Shown here: positions 27,060 to 35,120 of the stretch, piece by piece
How the letters are laid out: every line of letters starts with the position of its first letter
Position numbering within the stretch: the first letter of the stretch is position 1
Source of the DNA: Nitrospirillum pindoramense
GTDB lineage: Bacteria > Pseudomonadota > Alphaproteobacteria > Azospirillales > Azospirillaceae
DNA length: 56,849 nucleotides
Direction: 5' to 3'
Assembly: GCF_007827955.1 (NCBI RefSeq)
Contig: NZ_VITR01000022.1
Location: 1-56,849, forward strand
Notes under the pieces: model-generated
Database searches by the model: none
Told to the model about the DNA's origin: nothing
Seen by the model: the letters and a program-made list of their open reading frames with translations, nothing else
Program-made: the position numbers and the translations under genes

Positions 27060-27086
27060 ACGAGCATGAGCGCAGATCATGCTCGT
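27060..27086. repeat. Stem-loop with GCATGA/TCATGC arms
   Basis: ACGAGCATGA (27060-27069) and TCATGCTCGT (27077-27086) pair perfectly around GCGCAGA. The arm core GCATGA...TCATGC is shared with the stem-loop at 15941-15970. Confidence 0.7.
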
Positions 27087-27191
27087 GCTCCACCTCGGAG
27101 AGGCTTAGACCAAACATTGTCGCTATCGCCCCGGCATCGACCCTTTGATGCCAGGGCATGGCTGTCCTTGAAATTTCGTAAGCGTGTTCGC

Positions 27192-27220
27192 TTGACACGC
27201 CGCCCGGATGCCGGTTTTAT
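27192..27220 (+). promoter_or_regulatory. Probable leuA operon promoter
   Basis: An exact TTGACA (27192-27197) and TTTTAT (27215-27220, four of six) are spaced by 17 bp. Transcription would begin near 27227, only about three to four bases before the leader-peptide ATG at 27231. An inverted repeat GATGCC (27207-27212) / GGCATC (27225-27230) straddles the -10. Confidence 0.6.
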
Positions 27221-27230
27221 CCTGGGCATC

Positions 27231-27281
27231 ATGACCGTGACCACGACCACCCTGCTGCTCCTTATGAACCCGGCCTCCTGA
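27231..27281 (+). CDS. Leu leader peptide (attenuator of leuA)
   Basis: The 16-residue peptide MTVTTTTLLLLMNPAS contains four consecutive threonine codons followed by four consecutive leucine codons (CTG CTG CTC CTT). That is the signature of amino-acid-starvation sensing by a ribosome stalled in a leader. It begins a few bases after the predicted transcription start and lacks a clear Shine-Dalgarno sequence, so it may be translated as a nearly leaderless message. Its stop codon sits in the loop of a hairpin (27269-27291). The structural gene downstream is leuA, which fits exactly. Confidence 0.8.
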   Translation: MTVTTTTLLLLMNPAS

Positions 27282-27291
27282 GAGGACCGGG
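27269..27291 (+). promoter_or_regulatory. Leader hairpin overlapping the leader-peptide stop codon
   Basis: The stem is CCCGG-CCTC pairing with GAGG-(A)-CCGGG, with loop CTGA that includes the TGA stop. A ribosome finishing or stalled in the peptide would open this stem, so it is the natural pausing or anti-antiterminator element. A terminator further down is less clear; GCCC-CCT-GGGC followed by CTTTTCT near 27348-27365 is one candidate. Confidence 0.6.
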
Positions 27292-27332
27292 CATTTCGTC
27301 ATAAGGTTGCGTAAGGTTCGTGAGTTTTACCC

Positions 27333-27449
27333 ATGTCATGTGATATCGCCCCCTGGGCCTTTTCTGCCAAAGCCAGCATCGCCGCCGCCAGCGCCCAGCC
27401 GCTGACCCTCGCCGCGCGCCTGCGCCTTACCGGCGGTCGCCGGGCCTGA
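27333..27449 (+). CDS. Possible second short leader ORF
   Basis: An ATG at 27333 opens a 38-codon frame (begins MSCDIAPWAFSAKAS, ends RLRLTGGRRA) that stops 77 bases before leuA. Five of its codons in the second half are leucine. The ribosome-binding site is weak. It could be a coincidence in GC-rich DNA or a second regulatory peptide. I do not recognise it. Confidence 0.25.
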   Translation: MSCDIAPWAFSAKASIAAASAQPLTLAARLRLTGGRRA

Positions 27450-27526
27450 CGGCCATCCGGCGGCTGTAGGTTTGGCCGTATTCACCTCCCCCGACTGAAT
27501 ACCCTTAAAGCAGAGACGCCCTGACC

Positions 27527-29194
27527 ATGTTGCGCGATCCCTCCACCAAATACCGCCCCTTCGCCCACGCCGACCTGCCCGACCGCACCTGGCCGTCGCG
27601 CGCCATCACCCGCGCGCCGCGCTGGCTGTCCACCGATCTGCGCGACGGCAACCAGGCCCTGATCGACCCCATGGACGCGGAGAAGAAGCAACGCTTCTTC
27701 GACATGCTGGTGCGGATCGGCTTCAAGGAGATCGAGGTCGGCTTCCCCTCCGCCTCGCAGACGGAATTCGACTTCGTCCGCAGCCTGGTGGACGGCGGCA
27801 AGGTCCCCGGCGACGTCACCATCCAGGTGCTGACCCAGGCGCGGCGCGACCTGATCGAGCGTACGTTCGAGAGCCTGCGCGGCGCCCCCCGCGCCATCGT
27901 CCATATGTACAACGCCATCTCCCCCGCCTGGCGCCGCATCGTCTTCGGCATGGACCGGGCCGGCATCAAGGACATCGCCGTCAAGGGCGTGACCATCATG
28001 CGCGAGCAGGCGGAGAAGTATCCCGAGACCGACTGGATCTTCGAATACTCGCCCGAGACCTTCAGCACGGCCGAGCCCGACTTCGCCCTGGAGGTGTGCG
28101 AGGCCGTGCTGGACGTGCTGCAACCCACGCCGGACAAGCCCGTCATCCTGAACTTGCCGGCCACGGTGGAGGCCGCCGGCCCGCACATCTACGCCGACCA
28201 GATCGAGCGATTCTGCCGCCAGATCAGCCGCCGCGACAGCGTCATCATCAGCGTCCATCCCCACAACGACCGGGGCACCGGCGTGGCGGCGGCGGAACTG
28301 GCCGTGCAGGCCGGCGCCGACCGTGTCGAGGGCTGCCTGTTCGGCAATGGCGAGCGCACAGGCAATGTCGACCTGGTGACCTTGGGCCTGAACCTGTACA
28401 CCCAGGGCGTGGACCCGGGCCTGGACTTCTCCGACATCCAGTCGGTCGTCCAGACGGTCCAGTACTGCAACCAGATCCCGGTGCATCCCCGCCACCCCTA
28501 TGCGGGTGAGCTGGTGTTCACCGCCTTCTCCGGATCGCATCAGGACGCCATCAAGAAGGGCTTCGCCGCGCAGGCCGGGCGCAACGACCAATTCTGGGAC
28601 GTGCCCTACCTGCCCATCGACCCCACCGACCTGGGCTGCGGCTATGAGGCCGTCATCCGCGTCAACAGCCAGTCGGGCAAGGGCGGCATCGCCTGGGTCA
28701 TGGAACAGGACAAGGGCCTGAAGCTGCCCCGGCCCCTGCAGATCGACTTCAGCCGCGTGGTCCAAGGCTACGCCGACGAGACCAGCCGCGAGCTGACCGC
28801 CGCCGACATCTGGTCCATCTTCCAGGACACCTACTGCCTGACCGGCCTGCAGCGTTTCGAACTGATCGACTATCAGGAAACCGGCGCCGCCGGCAGCAAG
28901 GAGCGCATGTTCGTCGGCCGCATCAGCGTGGGCCGGGAGGAACGCAGCGTCAGCGGCCGGGGCAATGGCCTGCTGTCCAGCGTGCTGGCCGCGCTGAAGG
29001 CCGATTGCGGGGTGGAGCTGGACATCGTCGATTACCAGGAACACGCCATCGGCCACGGCGGCGACGCCCGCGCTGCCGCCTATGTCGAGTGCCGCACCGG
29101 CGACGGCCGCAAGGTCTTCGGCGTGGGCATCGACACCGACGTCGCCACCGCCTCCGTCCGCGCCGTGCTCAGCGCCGCCAACGGCGCCGGCTGA
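27527..29194 (+). CDS. leuA: 2-isopropylmalate synthase
   Basis: LeuA condenses acetyl-CoA with 2-ketoisovalerate, the first committed step of leucine synthesis, and is normally feedback-inhibited by leucine. The 555-residue protein is of the long fungal/actinobacterial-like class. It begins [20 protein letters not shown] and has the catalytic strand [11 protein letters not shown] near residue 42, [10 protein letters not shown] (metal-binding HxH) near residue 244, and [19 protein letters not shown]. The C-terminal regulatory (LeuA dimer) domain from about residue 430 includes [15 protein letters not shown]. It sits behind a leucine-rich leader peptide. The downstream gene is convergent, with a shared hairpin between. 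Confidence 0.95.
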   Translation: MLRDPSTKYRPFAHADLPDRTWPSRAITRAPRWLSTDLRDGNQALIDPMDAEKKQRFFDMLVRIGFKEIEVGFPSASQTEFDFVRSLVDGGKVPGDVTIQVLTQARRDLIERTFESLRGAPRAIVHMYNAISPAWRRIVFGMDRAGIKDIAVKGVTIMREQAEKYPETDWIFEYSPETFSTAEPDFALEVCEAVLDVLQPTPDKPVILNLPATVEAAGPHIYADQIERFCRQISRRDSVIISVHPHNDRGTGVAAAELAVQAGADRVEGCLFGNGERTGNVDLVTLGLNLYTQGVDPGLDFSDIQSVVQTVQYCNQIPVHPRHPYAGELVFTAFSGSHQDAIKKGFAAQAGRNDQFWDVPYLPIDPTDLGCGYEAVIRVNSQSGKGGIAWVMEQDKGLKLPRPLQIDFSRVVQGYADETSRELTAADIWSIFQDTYCLTGLQRFELIDYQETGAAGSKERMFVGRISVGREERSVSGRGNGLLSSVLAALKADCGVELDIVDYQEHAIGHGGDARAAAYVECRTGDGRKVFGVGIDTDVATASVRAVLSAANGAG

Positions 29195-29206
29195 GCCCAA
29201 AAGAAA

Positions 29207-29236
29207 GGACGGGTGGCGCCCCAACGCCACCCGTCC
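29207..29236. terminator. Bidirectional terminator between leuA and the monooxygenase gene
   Basis: GGACGGGTGGCG (29207-29218) pairs perfectly with CGCCACCCGTCC (29225-29236). On the minus strand it is followed by TTTCTTTT, making a good terminator for the monooxygenase gene. In the other direction it lies 13 bases after the leuA stop codon. Confidence 0.8.
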
Positions 29237-29262
29237 GCTCCCCGCGCCTCAAGGGATCGCGG

Positions 29263-30600
29263 TCAGGCGGCCCCCCGCGCCGCCTTGGCGGCGGTGAAGC
29301 GGTTGACCGGCACCTCCAGCCCCAGATTGTCGCGGAAGGTCTCGCCCTCGTACTCCCGCCGCAGCAGGCCGCGGTCTTGGAGGATGGGCACCACCGTCTC
29401 CACGAACACGTCCAACTGCTTAGGCAATGCCTCGAAGAAGACGAAGCCGTCGGCGGCCTTGGCTTCCAGCCAGTGCTGGAACTTGTCGGCGATCTGTTCC
29501 GGGGTGCCGACGAAGTTGCCGCGCGGGGTGGCGAAACGCTGGGCCACCTGGCGCAGGGTCAGGTTGTCCGCCTTGGCGGCCGCCACGATCTTCAGCACGG
29601 CGCTCTGGGTGCTGTTGTACGCATCGGCCCCGACCTCGGGGAAAGGCGCGTCCAGGTCGTATTGGCTGAAGTCATGGTCGTTGAACGGCCGGCCCAGCAT
29701 GGACAGGGCGTTCTCGATGGACACCAGGTTGGCCAGTTCCTGGTACTTGGCCTCGGCCTCCGCCTCGGTGGCGCCCACCACCGGCGCCACGCCCGGCAGG
29801 ATGAACACCTTATCCGGATCGCGGCCGAAGCCGGCGGCCCGCGCCTTCACGTCGGCGTAGTACGCCTGTGCCTCCGCCAGGTCGTCCTGGCCGACGAAGA
29901 TGGCGTCGGCATGCTTGGCGGCGAAGTTCTTGCCATCCTCCGACGCGCCGGCCTGGAAGATCACCGGCTGCCCCTGGGGCGAACGGGCGATGTTCAGCGG
30001 TCCCCGCACCTGGAAGAACTCCCCCTTATGGTCCAGGGTGTTGAGCTTCTTCGGATCGAAGAAGACGCCGCTTTCCTTGTCATGAACCAGGGCGTCATCC
30101 TCCCAGCTGTCCCACAGGCCCTGGACCACGTCCAGATACTCCGCCGCCAGGCGATAGCGCTGGTCATGGGCAAGGTGCTGGGCCTTGCTGTAGTTGGCGG
30201 CGCTGCCCTCCAGCCAGCTGGTGACCACGTTCCACCCCGCCCGGCCGCCGCTGATATGGTCCAGCGAGGCGAACTGGCGCGCCACGGTGTAGGGCTCGCT
30301 GTAGCTGACCGTCAGGGTCCCCACCAGGCCTATATGGCTGGTCGCGCCCGCCAGCGCCGACAGGATGGTCAGCGGCTCGAACCGATTCAAATAGTGGGGA
30401 CTGGATTTCTCGGTGATGTAGACGCTGTCGGCCACGAACAGGAAGTCGAACTTGCCCCGTTCCGCCACCTGTGCCTGGCGTTTGTAGAAGGCGACATCCG
30501 TGCTGGCGCCGGGCTGCGCGTCGGGATGGCGCCAATCCCCCCAGGTCCGGCCAACGCCGTGAAGGATGAAGCCCAGTTTCAACTGCTTGCCCGCACTCAT
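29263..30600 (-). CDS. LLM-class flavin-dependent monooxygenase (NtaA/SnaA/DszA type)
   Basis: The ATG at 30600 follows GGAGG at ideal spacing and yields 445 residues. The sequence is typical of the NtaA/SnaA/DszA branch of luciferase-like monooxygenases, which use FMNH2 supplied by a partner reductase. Typical pieces are [20 protein letters not shown] at the start, [50 protein letters not shown] near residue 140, and [18 protein letters not shown]. Members attack sulfur, amine or chelator substrates; the one here is unknown. No flavin reductase gene is nearby. The tautomerase gene upstream on the same strand may share its pathway. Confidence 0.9.
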   Translation of the reverse strand: MSAGKQLKLGFILHGVGRTWGDWRHPDAQPGASTDVAFYKRQAQVAERGKFDFLFVADSVYITEKSSPHYLNRFEPLTILSALAGATSHIGLVGTLTVSYSEPYTVARQFASLDHISGGRAGWNVVTSWLEGSAANYSKAQHLAHDQRYRLAAEYLDVVQGLWDSWEDDALVHDKESGVFFDPKKLNTLDHKGEFFQVRGPLNIARSPQGQPVIFQAGASEDGKNFAAKHADAIFVGQDDLAEAQAYYADVKARAAGFGRDPDKVFILPGVAPVVGATEAEAEAKYQELANLVSIENALSMLGRPFNDHDFSQYDLDAPFPEVGADAYNSTQSAVLKIVAAAKADNLTLRQVAQRFATPRGNFVGTPEQIADKFQHWLEAKAADGFVFFEALPKQLDVFVETVVPILQDRGLLRREYEGETFRDNLGLEVPVNRFTAAKAARGAA

Positions 30601-30753
30601 GATCGCCTCCGCTGATGTCGAGGCGGTCAGCATCCGGGCGGGACCGGCGCCACACAAACGAGTCTTCTCAAAGAGGGTGTTGAGTGGCGCCGGAAATAGT
30701 TGCTTTTCAGAACTTTTTGACCTGCGGGCGCAGTTCCCCTCCCCGGTCTTGGA

Positions 30754-31134
30754 TCACGCGTACTGCGCTTCGCCGTTGCCGAAGGACCAGTTCTCCTTGG
30801 GCACCTCGACCAGGTTGATGAACACATCCTCGCGCCGCAGTCCAAGGCGCGCGTGCAGGCCATCGGCCACCGCCTTGTAGAAGGCCTTCTTCACCTCCAG
30901 CGTCCGGCCCAGGTTCAGGGTGACTTGGATGATCACCGTGTCGCGGGTGCGATGAATACCCAGATAGGTCGGATCGGCCACGAAGTCGCTGTCACCATGT
31001 TCGGTGATGATCTGGAAGCGATCGTCCTTGGGCACGTTCAGGGTGCTGAGCATAGCCTCGTAGATCACTTCGCCGATGGTATGGCGGTATTCGGCGGACT
31101 TGCCTCTGACGAGGTCAATGCGGGCGAGTGGCAT
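30754..31134 (-). CDS. Tautomerase-superfamily protein
   Basis: The 126-residue protein starts MPLARIDLVRGKSAEYR; removal of Met exposes Pro1, the general base of 4-oxalocrotonate-tautomerase-like enzymes. Length and the later segment RDTVIIQVTLNLGRTLEVKKAFYKAV suggest a long subunit of the cis-CaaD/tautomerase_3-like branch. It is divergent from a MarR regulator with a 145-bp gap holding a near-palindrome. The expected role is keto-enol isomerisation in breakdown of an aromatic or halogenated compound, perhaps handling a product of the adjacent monooxygenase. That link is inference from location. Confidence 0.82.
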   Translation of the reverse strand: MPLARIDLVRGKSAEYRHTIGEVIYEAMLSTLNVPKDDRFQIITEHGDSDFVADPTYLGIHRTRDTVIIQVTLNLGRTLEVKKAFYKAVADGLHARLGLRREDVFINLVEVPKENWSFGNGEAQYA

Positions 31135-31198
31135 GGGTGTTCCTCCGGTTGCGGGCGACCCCGAACGGGATGCCCGAGCATGAGCATGTCGTATTTAC

Positions 31199-31210
31199 GG
31201 GTAATTGCCC
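31199..31210. promoter_or_regulatory. Candidate MarR operator
   Basis: GGGTAATTGCCC is an inverted repeat with one mismatched pair, located midway between the divergent tautomerase and MarR genes. TTGACA for the MarR gene begins 10 bases further on (31220-31225). Confidence 0.4.
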
Positions 31211-31279
31211 ATATGGCCGTTGACAGCGCACCCGCAGGCGCGCCTGATACGCTGGCGCCCGTTTCCACCAGGACCGTTC

Positions 31280-31744
31280 ATGCCTGATACCGCCCCCCTC
31301 GCCGACGCCCCGTCCGAGCCCACGCAGTGCAACTGCGCCGCTTTGCGCCAGGCCTCACGCCGACTGACCAAGTTCTATGACGCGGCCCTGGCGCCCACCG
31401 GCCTGGGCATCAACCAGTATTCCATCCTGTCCCGCCTGAACCGCCATGGGCCCAGAGGCATCCAGGATCTGGCGGCCCTGCTGGCCATGGACAGGTCCAC
31501 CCTGGGGCACCTGCTGCGCCCGCTGGAGAAGCGCAACCTGGTGCGCCTGACCATCACCCCGGCCGACAAACGCCGCCGGGTCCTGGTGCTGACGGCGGAG
31601 GGGCGGGATCTGATCGCCCAGGCCCAGCCGCTGTGGGCGGCGGCGCAAGCACGGTTCGAGCACGCCTTCGGCAGCGACGACGCCCTGACCCTGCGCACCG
31701 TGCTGCGCCAGGTGGAAACAGCGGACCTGGCGGAGCCGGTGTAG
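31280..31744 (+). CDS. MarR-family transcriptional regulator
   Basis: The ATG at 31280 follows AGGA; 154 residues. The winged helix-turn-helix lies in GINQYSILSRLNRHGPRGIQ, DLAALLAMDRSTLGHLLRPL and the wing TITPADKRRRVLVLTAEG, with flanking dimerisation helices, all as in MarR. A cysteine pair CNC near residue 17 might sense oxidants but could be incidental. It is divergent from the tautomerase gene, which together with the monooxygenase gene is the likely target. Confidence 0.92.
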   Translation: MPDTAPLADAPSEPTQCNCAALRQASRRLTKFYDAALAPTGLGINQYSILSRLNRHGPRGIQDLAALLAMDRSTLGHLLRPLEKRNLVRLTITPADKRRRVLVLTAEGRDLIAQAQPLWAAAQARFEHAFGSDDALTLRTVLRQVETADLAEPV

Positions 31745-31771
31745 TAAAGGCGCCGCCCCTGATCGGCACCA

Positions 31772-31793
31772 ATTAGATAAAATCCCATCTAAT
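31772..31793. repeat. AT-rich inverted repeat upstream of the chemoreceptor
   Basis: ATTAGAT (31772-31778) and ATCTAAT (31787-31793) are exact complements with eight bases between. This could be a regulator-binding site or a weak terminator after the MarR gene. The remaining gap up to 31959 shows nothing else clear. Confidence 0.5.
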
Positions 31794-31959
31794 GATAGCA
31801 AGATAGCGGCAGAACGCCGCAGCCCGCCTACGGGCGACAGGATAGGCGGCTAACCACGGTAGCAATTGGACAGGTGCATCCCAGAACCTCTCCCCATAAC
31901 GAGGCATCTCTTTTGGGGAAGGTATAGGGACAACAGCGCAATCCACTGCAGGAGCCGCC

Positions 31960-33642
31960 ATGCCGCGTCTTGTCGATCTTTCCTTACGTACCCGGATATT
32001 CTGGGCCTTCGCGCTGGTCCTGCTCGTGACCCTGGGCCTGGGGCTGTTCGCCCTGGAGCGTCTATCCCGTATCGAACGAGCCGCCGCGGACCTGGGAACC
32101 GATGCCCTGCCCTCCATCGTCGCCAGCAATGAACTGCTGCAGGGCGTATTGGAGGCCCGGCGCTTCCAGCAGGGCATGTTGCTGGCCACCGATGACGCGG
32201 CGCGGGCCGAGCAGGAAAAGATCGTTGCCCAGGAACTGGATCGCGTGGCCAAGGGCCGCCGGGCCTACGACCCGCTGATCACCATCGAGCGGTCGCAGAT
32301 GGACCAGTTCGACCAACTGTGGCCGCAGTTCCTCGCCTCTTCCACCCAGGTCGCCGACGCCCTGCGCAAGGGCGACCGGGAGACGGCGTTGAAGCTCTAC
32401 GCCGGAGCAAACCGGGAACAGACGCGTGCCCTTATCAAGGTGCTGACCGACGCGGCTGACCTTAACTATCGCGCCGGCCAGGATGCTTACGCCCTGCTGA
32501 GCCGAACCACTGGCAGTTCGCGCCTGGGTACGCTGGTGGCGCTGGGCTTGGCCCTGGCCGTAGCCTTCGGCGCCGGCGCCGTCACCGTGCTGACCACCGG
32601 CCGCCCCACCCGCCTGCTGACGGCGGCGATGACGCGACTGAGCCAGCGGCAGTTGGATACCGCCATTCCCGGCGCCGACCGCCAGGATGAGATCGGCGCC
32701 ATGGCCCGGGCGGTCCAGGTCTTCCGCGACGGCCTGGTGGAAGCCGACCGCTTGGCGGCCGCCCAACGCGAGGCGGAGGCGGCCAAGGCCCGCCGCGTCG
32801 CCGCGATCGACAGCCTGGTCAGCGACTTCGACCGGCAGTCCTCCGACATCCTGCGGCAGTTCAGCGGCGCCGCCGCCGAGTTGGACGCCGCCGCGCAGAG
32901 CATGTCCGGCGTGGCGGGGGAAACCAACCGCCAGTCGGCCAGCGCCGCCGCCGCCGCCGGGCAGACCACCGCCAACGTCCAGACGGTGGCCGCGGCGGCG
33001 GAGGAGATGGCGGCCAGCATCGCGGAGATCAACCGCCAGGTGGTGCACGCCCAAGCCATCGCCAGCCGCGCCAGCATGGACACGCGGGAAACCATGGCCA
33101 CCGTCGCCGGCCTGACGGACGCCACCCAGCGTATCGGTGAGGTCGTTACCCTGATCCAGACCATCGCGGAACAGACCAACCTGCTGGCGCTGAACGCCAC
33201 CATTGAGGCGGCGCGCGCCGGTGAGGCCGGCAAGGGCTTCTCCGTCGTGGCGGCGGAGGTGAAGGGCCTGGCCAACCAGACGGCCAAGGCGACCGAGGAC
33301 ATCGCCGCGCAGATCATGGCCGTGCAGCAGGTGTCATCGCGCACCGCCAGCGCCATCCAGGCCATCGGCACGGTGATCGAGGAGGTGAACGGCATTTCCA
33401 CCTCCATCGCCGCCGCCATGGAGCAGCAAGGCGCCTCGACCACGGAAATCAGCCGCAATGTCGGCCAGGCCGCCACCGGCACCCAAGGCGTGGCCGACGC
33501 CCTGGGCGCCGTGACCCAGGCCGCCGGGCAGGCCGGTGCCGCCGCCACCCAGGTGTTGGGTGCCGCCCACGACCTGTCGGAACAGTCGGACGTGCTGCAA
33601 GCCCACGTCAGCCGTTTCCTGGCCGCGATCAAGGCGGCTTGA
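31960..33642 (+). CDS. Methyl-accepting chemotaxis protein
   Basis: A 560-residue inner-membrane chemoreceptor. TM1 is at about 13-33 and TM2 at about 188-212. Between them is a periplasmic four-helix-bundle sensor of about 150 residues. A HAMP domain follows TM2 ([20 protein letters not shown]), and the signalling hairpin tip is [19 protein letters not shown] followed by [18 protein letters not shown] (403-440), where CheA and CheW dock. No C-terminal CheR-binding pentapeptide is seen. GGAG precedes the start. The ligand is unknown. It is a monocistronic unit ended by a strong terminator. Confidence 0.95.
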   Translation: MPRLVDLSLRTRIFWAFALVLLVTLGLGLFALERLSRIERAAADLGTDALPSIVASNELLQGVLEARRFQQGMLLATDDAARAEQEKIVAQELDRVAKGRRAYDPLITIERSQMDQFDQLWPQFLASSTQVADALRKGDRETALKLYAGANREQTRALIKVLTDAADLNYRAGQDAYALLSRTTGSSRLGTLVALGLALAVAFGAGAVTVLTTGRPTRLLTAAMTRLSQRQLDTAIPGADRQDEIGAMARAVQVFRDGLVEADRLAAAQREAEAAKARRVAAIDSLVSDFDRQSSDILRQFSGAAAELDAAAQSMSGVAGETNRQSASAAAAAGQTTANVQTVAAAAEEMAASIAEINRQVVHAQAIASRASMDTRETMATVAGLTDATQRIGEVVTLIQTIAEQTNLLALNATIEAARAGEAGKGFSVVAAEVKGLANQTAKATEDIAAQIMAVQQVSSRTASAIQAIGTVIEEVNGISTSIAAAMEQQGASTTEISRNVGQAATGTQGVADALGAVTQAAGQAGAAATQVLGAAHDLSEQSDVLQAHVSRFLAAIKAA

Positions 33643-33666
33643 AGGCAAGCGTCCTGCGGCTGAGAC

Positions 33667-33710
33667 AAGAGGGCCGGCAACGGTTGATCCCGTTGCCGGC
33701 CCTCTTTGCG
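33667..33710 (+). terminator. Rho-independent terminator of the chemoreceptor gene
   Basis: A 17-bp perfect stem (33667-33683 with 33690-33706) and a six-base loop lead into TTTGCGTTT. It is 25 bases past the stop codon. Confidence 0.9.
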
Positions 33711-33812
33711 TTTCGGGAGGGCGGCCTCGCGGCGTTAATCACTCCCGCCTTGGAGCCCACCGGCGATCCCCTTATGGTGCCCCGGTCACCGCCCCTAGCT
33801 GGAGCCTGAGAC

Positions 33813-34856
33813 ATGCAATCCCTCTACCGTGCCGCCGACGACCGTTACGAGGCCATGCCCTATCGCCGCTGCGGGCGCAGCGGCTTGGACCTGCCCGCCA
33901 TCTCACTGGGCCTGTGGCACAATTTCGGCGGCGCCGACGTCTTCGAAACCGGCCGCGCCATCCTGCGCCGGGCCTTCGACCGCGGCGTCACCCACTTCGA
34001 CCTGGCCAACAACTACGGCCCGCCCTATGGCTCGGCGGAAGAGAATTTCGGCCGGGTGATGGCCACCGATTTCCGCCCCTACCGGGATGAGATGATCATC
34101 TCCACCAAGGCCGGATACGACATGTGGCCCGGGCCCTACGGCATCGGCGGGTCGCGCAAGTACCTGATCGCCAGCCTGGACCAGAGCCTGCGCCGCATGG
34201 GCCTGGAGTATGTCGACATCTTCTATTCCCATCGTGTCGACCCGACCACGCCGCTGGAAGAGACCATGGGCGCCCTGGCCCAGGTGGTGCGCCAGGGCAA
34301 GGCGCTGTACGTCGGCATCTCCTCCTACTCAGCCGACATGACGGCCAAGGCGGCGGCGCTGCTGAAGGAGATGGGCACGCCCTGCCTGATCCATCAGCCC
34401 AGCTATTCCATGCTGAACCGCTGGATCGAGGGCGGCCTGCTGGAAACCTTGAAGGATGCCGGCATCGGCTGCATCGCCTTCTCCCCGCTGGCACAGGGCC
34501 TCCTGTCCAGGAAGTACCTGAATGGCGTGCCAGCCGACGCCCGCGCCGCCAAGGGCGGTTCCTTCAAGGAAGAGCTGCTGACGCCGACGGCGCTGGCGCA
34601 TGTGCGCGCCCTGAACGCCATCGCCGAGCGGCGCGGCCAGACCCTGGCGCAGATGGCCATCGCCTGGGTGCTGCGCGACGCCCGCGTCACCTCCGCCCTC
34701 ATCGGCGCCCGCACCGTGGCCCAATTGGACGACAGCCTGGACGCGCTGAAGAACCTGACGTTCACGGACGCGGAGCTGGCGGAGATCGACGCCCACGCCG
34801 TCGATACCGGCCTGAACATCTGGCAGCGCTCATCCGACGCCAGCACGCCGGAGTGA
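33813..34856 (+). CDS. Aldo/keto reductase (YghZ/glyceraldehyde-3-phosphate reductase type)
   Basis: The 347-residue NADPH-dependent reductase has the full AKR tetrad: Asp63 and Tyr68 in FDLANNYGPPYGSAEENFG, Lys99 in STKAGYDMWPGPYG and His140 in FYSHRVD. The MWPGPYGIGGSRKYL loop is characteristic of the YghZ group, which reduces L-glyceraldehyde 3-phosphate and methylglyoxal. NADP binding is provided by ALIGARTVAQLDDSL near the C-terminus. AGCTGGAGCC lies before the ATG. The role is probably detoxification of reactive aldehydes. It is a single gene followed by two hairpins. Confidence 0.93.
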   Translation: MQSLYRAADDRYEAMPYRRCGRSGLDLPAISLGLWHNFGGADVFETGRAILRRAFDRGVTHFDLANNYGPPYGSAEENFGRVMATDFRPYRDEMIISTKAGYDMWPGPYGIGGSRKYLIASLDQSLRRMGLEYVDIFYSHRVDPTTPLEETMGALAQVVRQGKALYVGISSYSADMTAKAAALLKEMGTPCLIHQPSYSMLNRWIEGGLLETLKDAGIGCIAFSPLAQGLLSRKYLNGVPADARAAKGGSFKEELLTPTALAHVRALNAIAERRGQTLAQMAIAWVLRDARVTSALIGARTVAQLDDSLDALKNLTFTDAELAEIDAHAVDTGLNIWQRSSDASTPE

Positions 34857-34865
34857 TACCCAGGT

Positions 34866-34888
34866 GGCACGAGAGGGCGCCTCGTGCC
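34866..34888 (+). terminator. First hairpin after the aldo/keto reductase
   Basis: GGCACGAG (34866-34873) pairs with CTCGTGCC (34881-34888), ten bases past the stop codon. Confidence 0.45.
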
Positions 34889-34922
34889 GCTGCAGCCCGC
34901 GACCGCAGGCGCCGGATAAAGC

Positions 34923-34956
34923 GATGCCCGCGCCCTGGATGATGGGCGCGGGCATC
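34923..34956 (+). terminator. Second, stronger hairpin after the aldo/keto reductase
   Basis: GATGCCCGCGCCC (34923-34935) pairs perfectly with GGGCGCGGGCATC (34944-34956). No U-tract follows. The rest of the gap to 35120 between these convergent genes shows no gene. Confidence 0.6.
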
Positions 34957-35120
34957 AAGTCTGGCGGTGCGGCAGGGGCCGCGGGGTCCGCCCATGGGGA
35001 GGAAGGCGACGGGGTGATAAAAGTGCGGGGGGCACCCCGCCGCCGCCTGGAAAAGGTACGCCGGATGGCATCCTGGCGCTTGCACACCTCATCGCCCTTT
35101 TGTCTGAAAGGGGCGTCGTT

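Larger units (their letters stand above)
26994..27191. other. Gene-free stretch upstream of leuA
   Basis: No gene is supported here. Two perfect hairpins lie in it (27041-27056 and 27060-27086), and so does the inverted pair GGCATC (27133-27138) / GATGCC (27147-27152), repeated in the opposite order around the leuA promoter. A small AT-rich patch near 27165-27180 precedes the -35. Confidence 0.5.
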
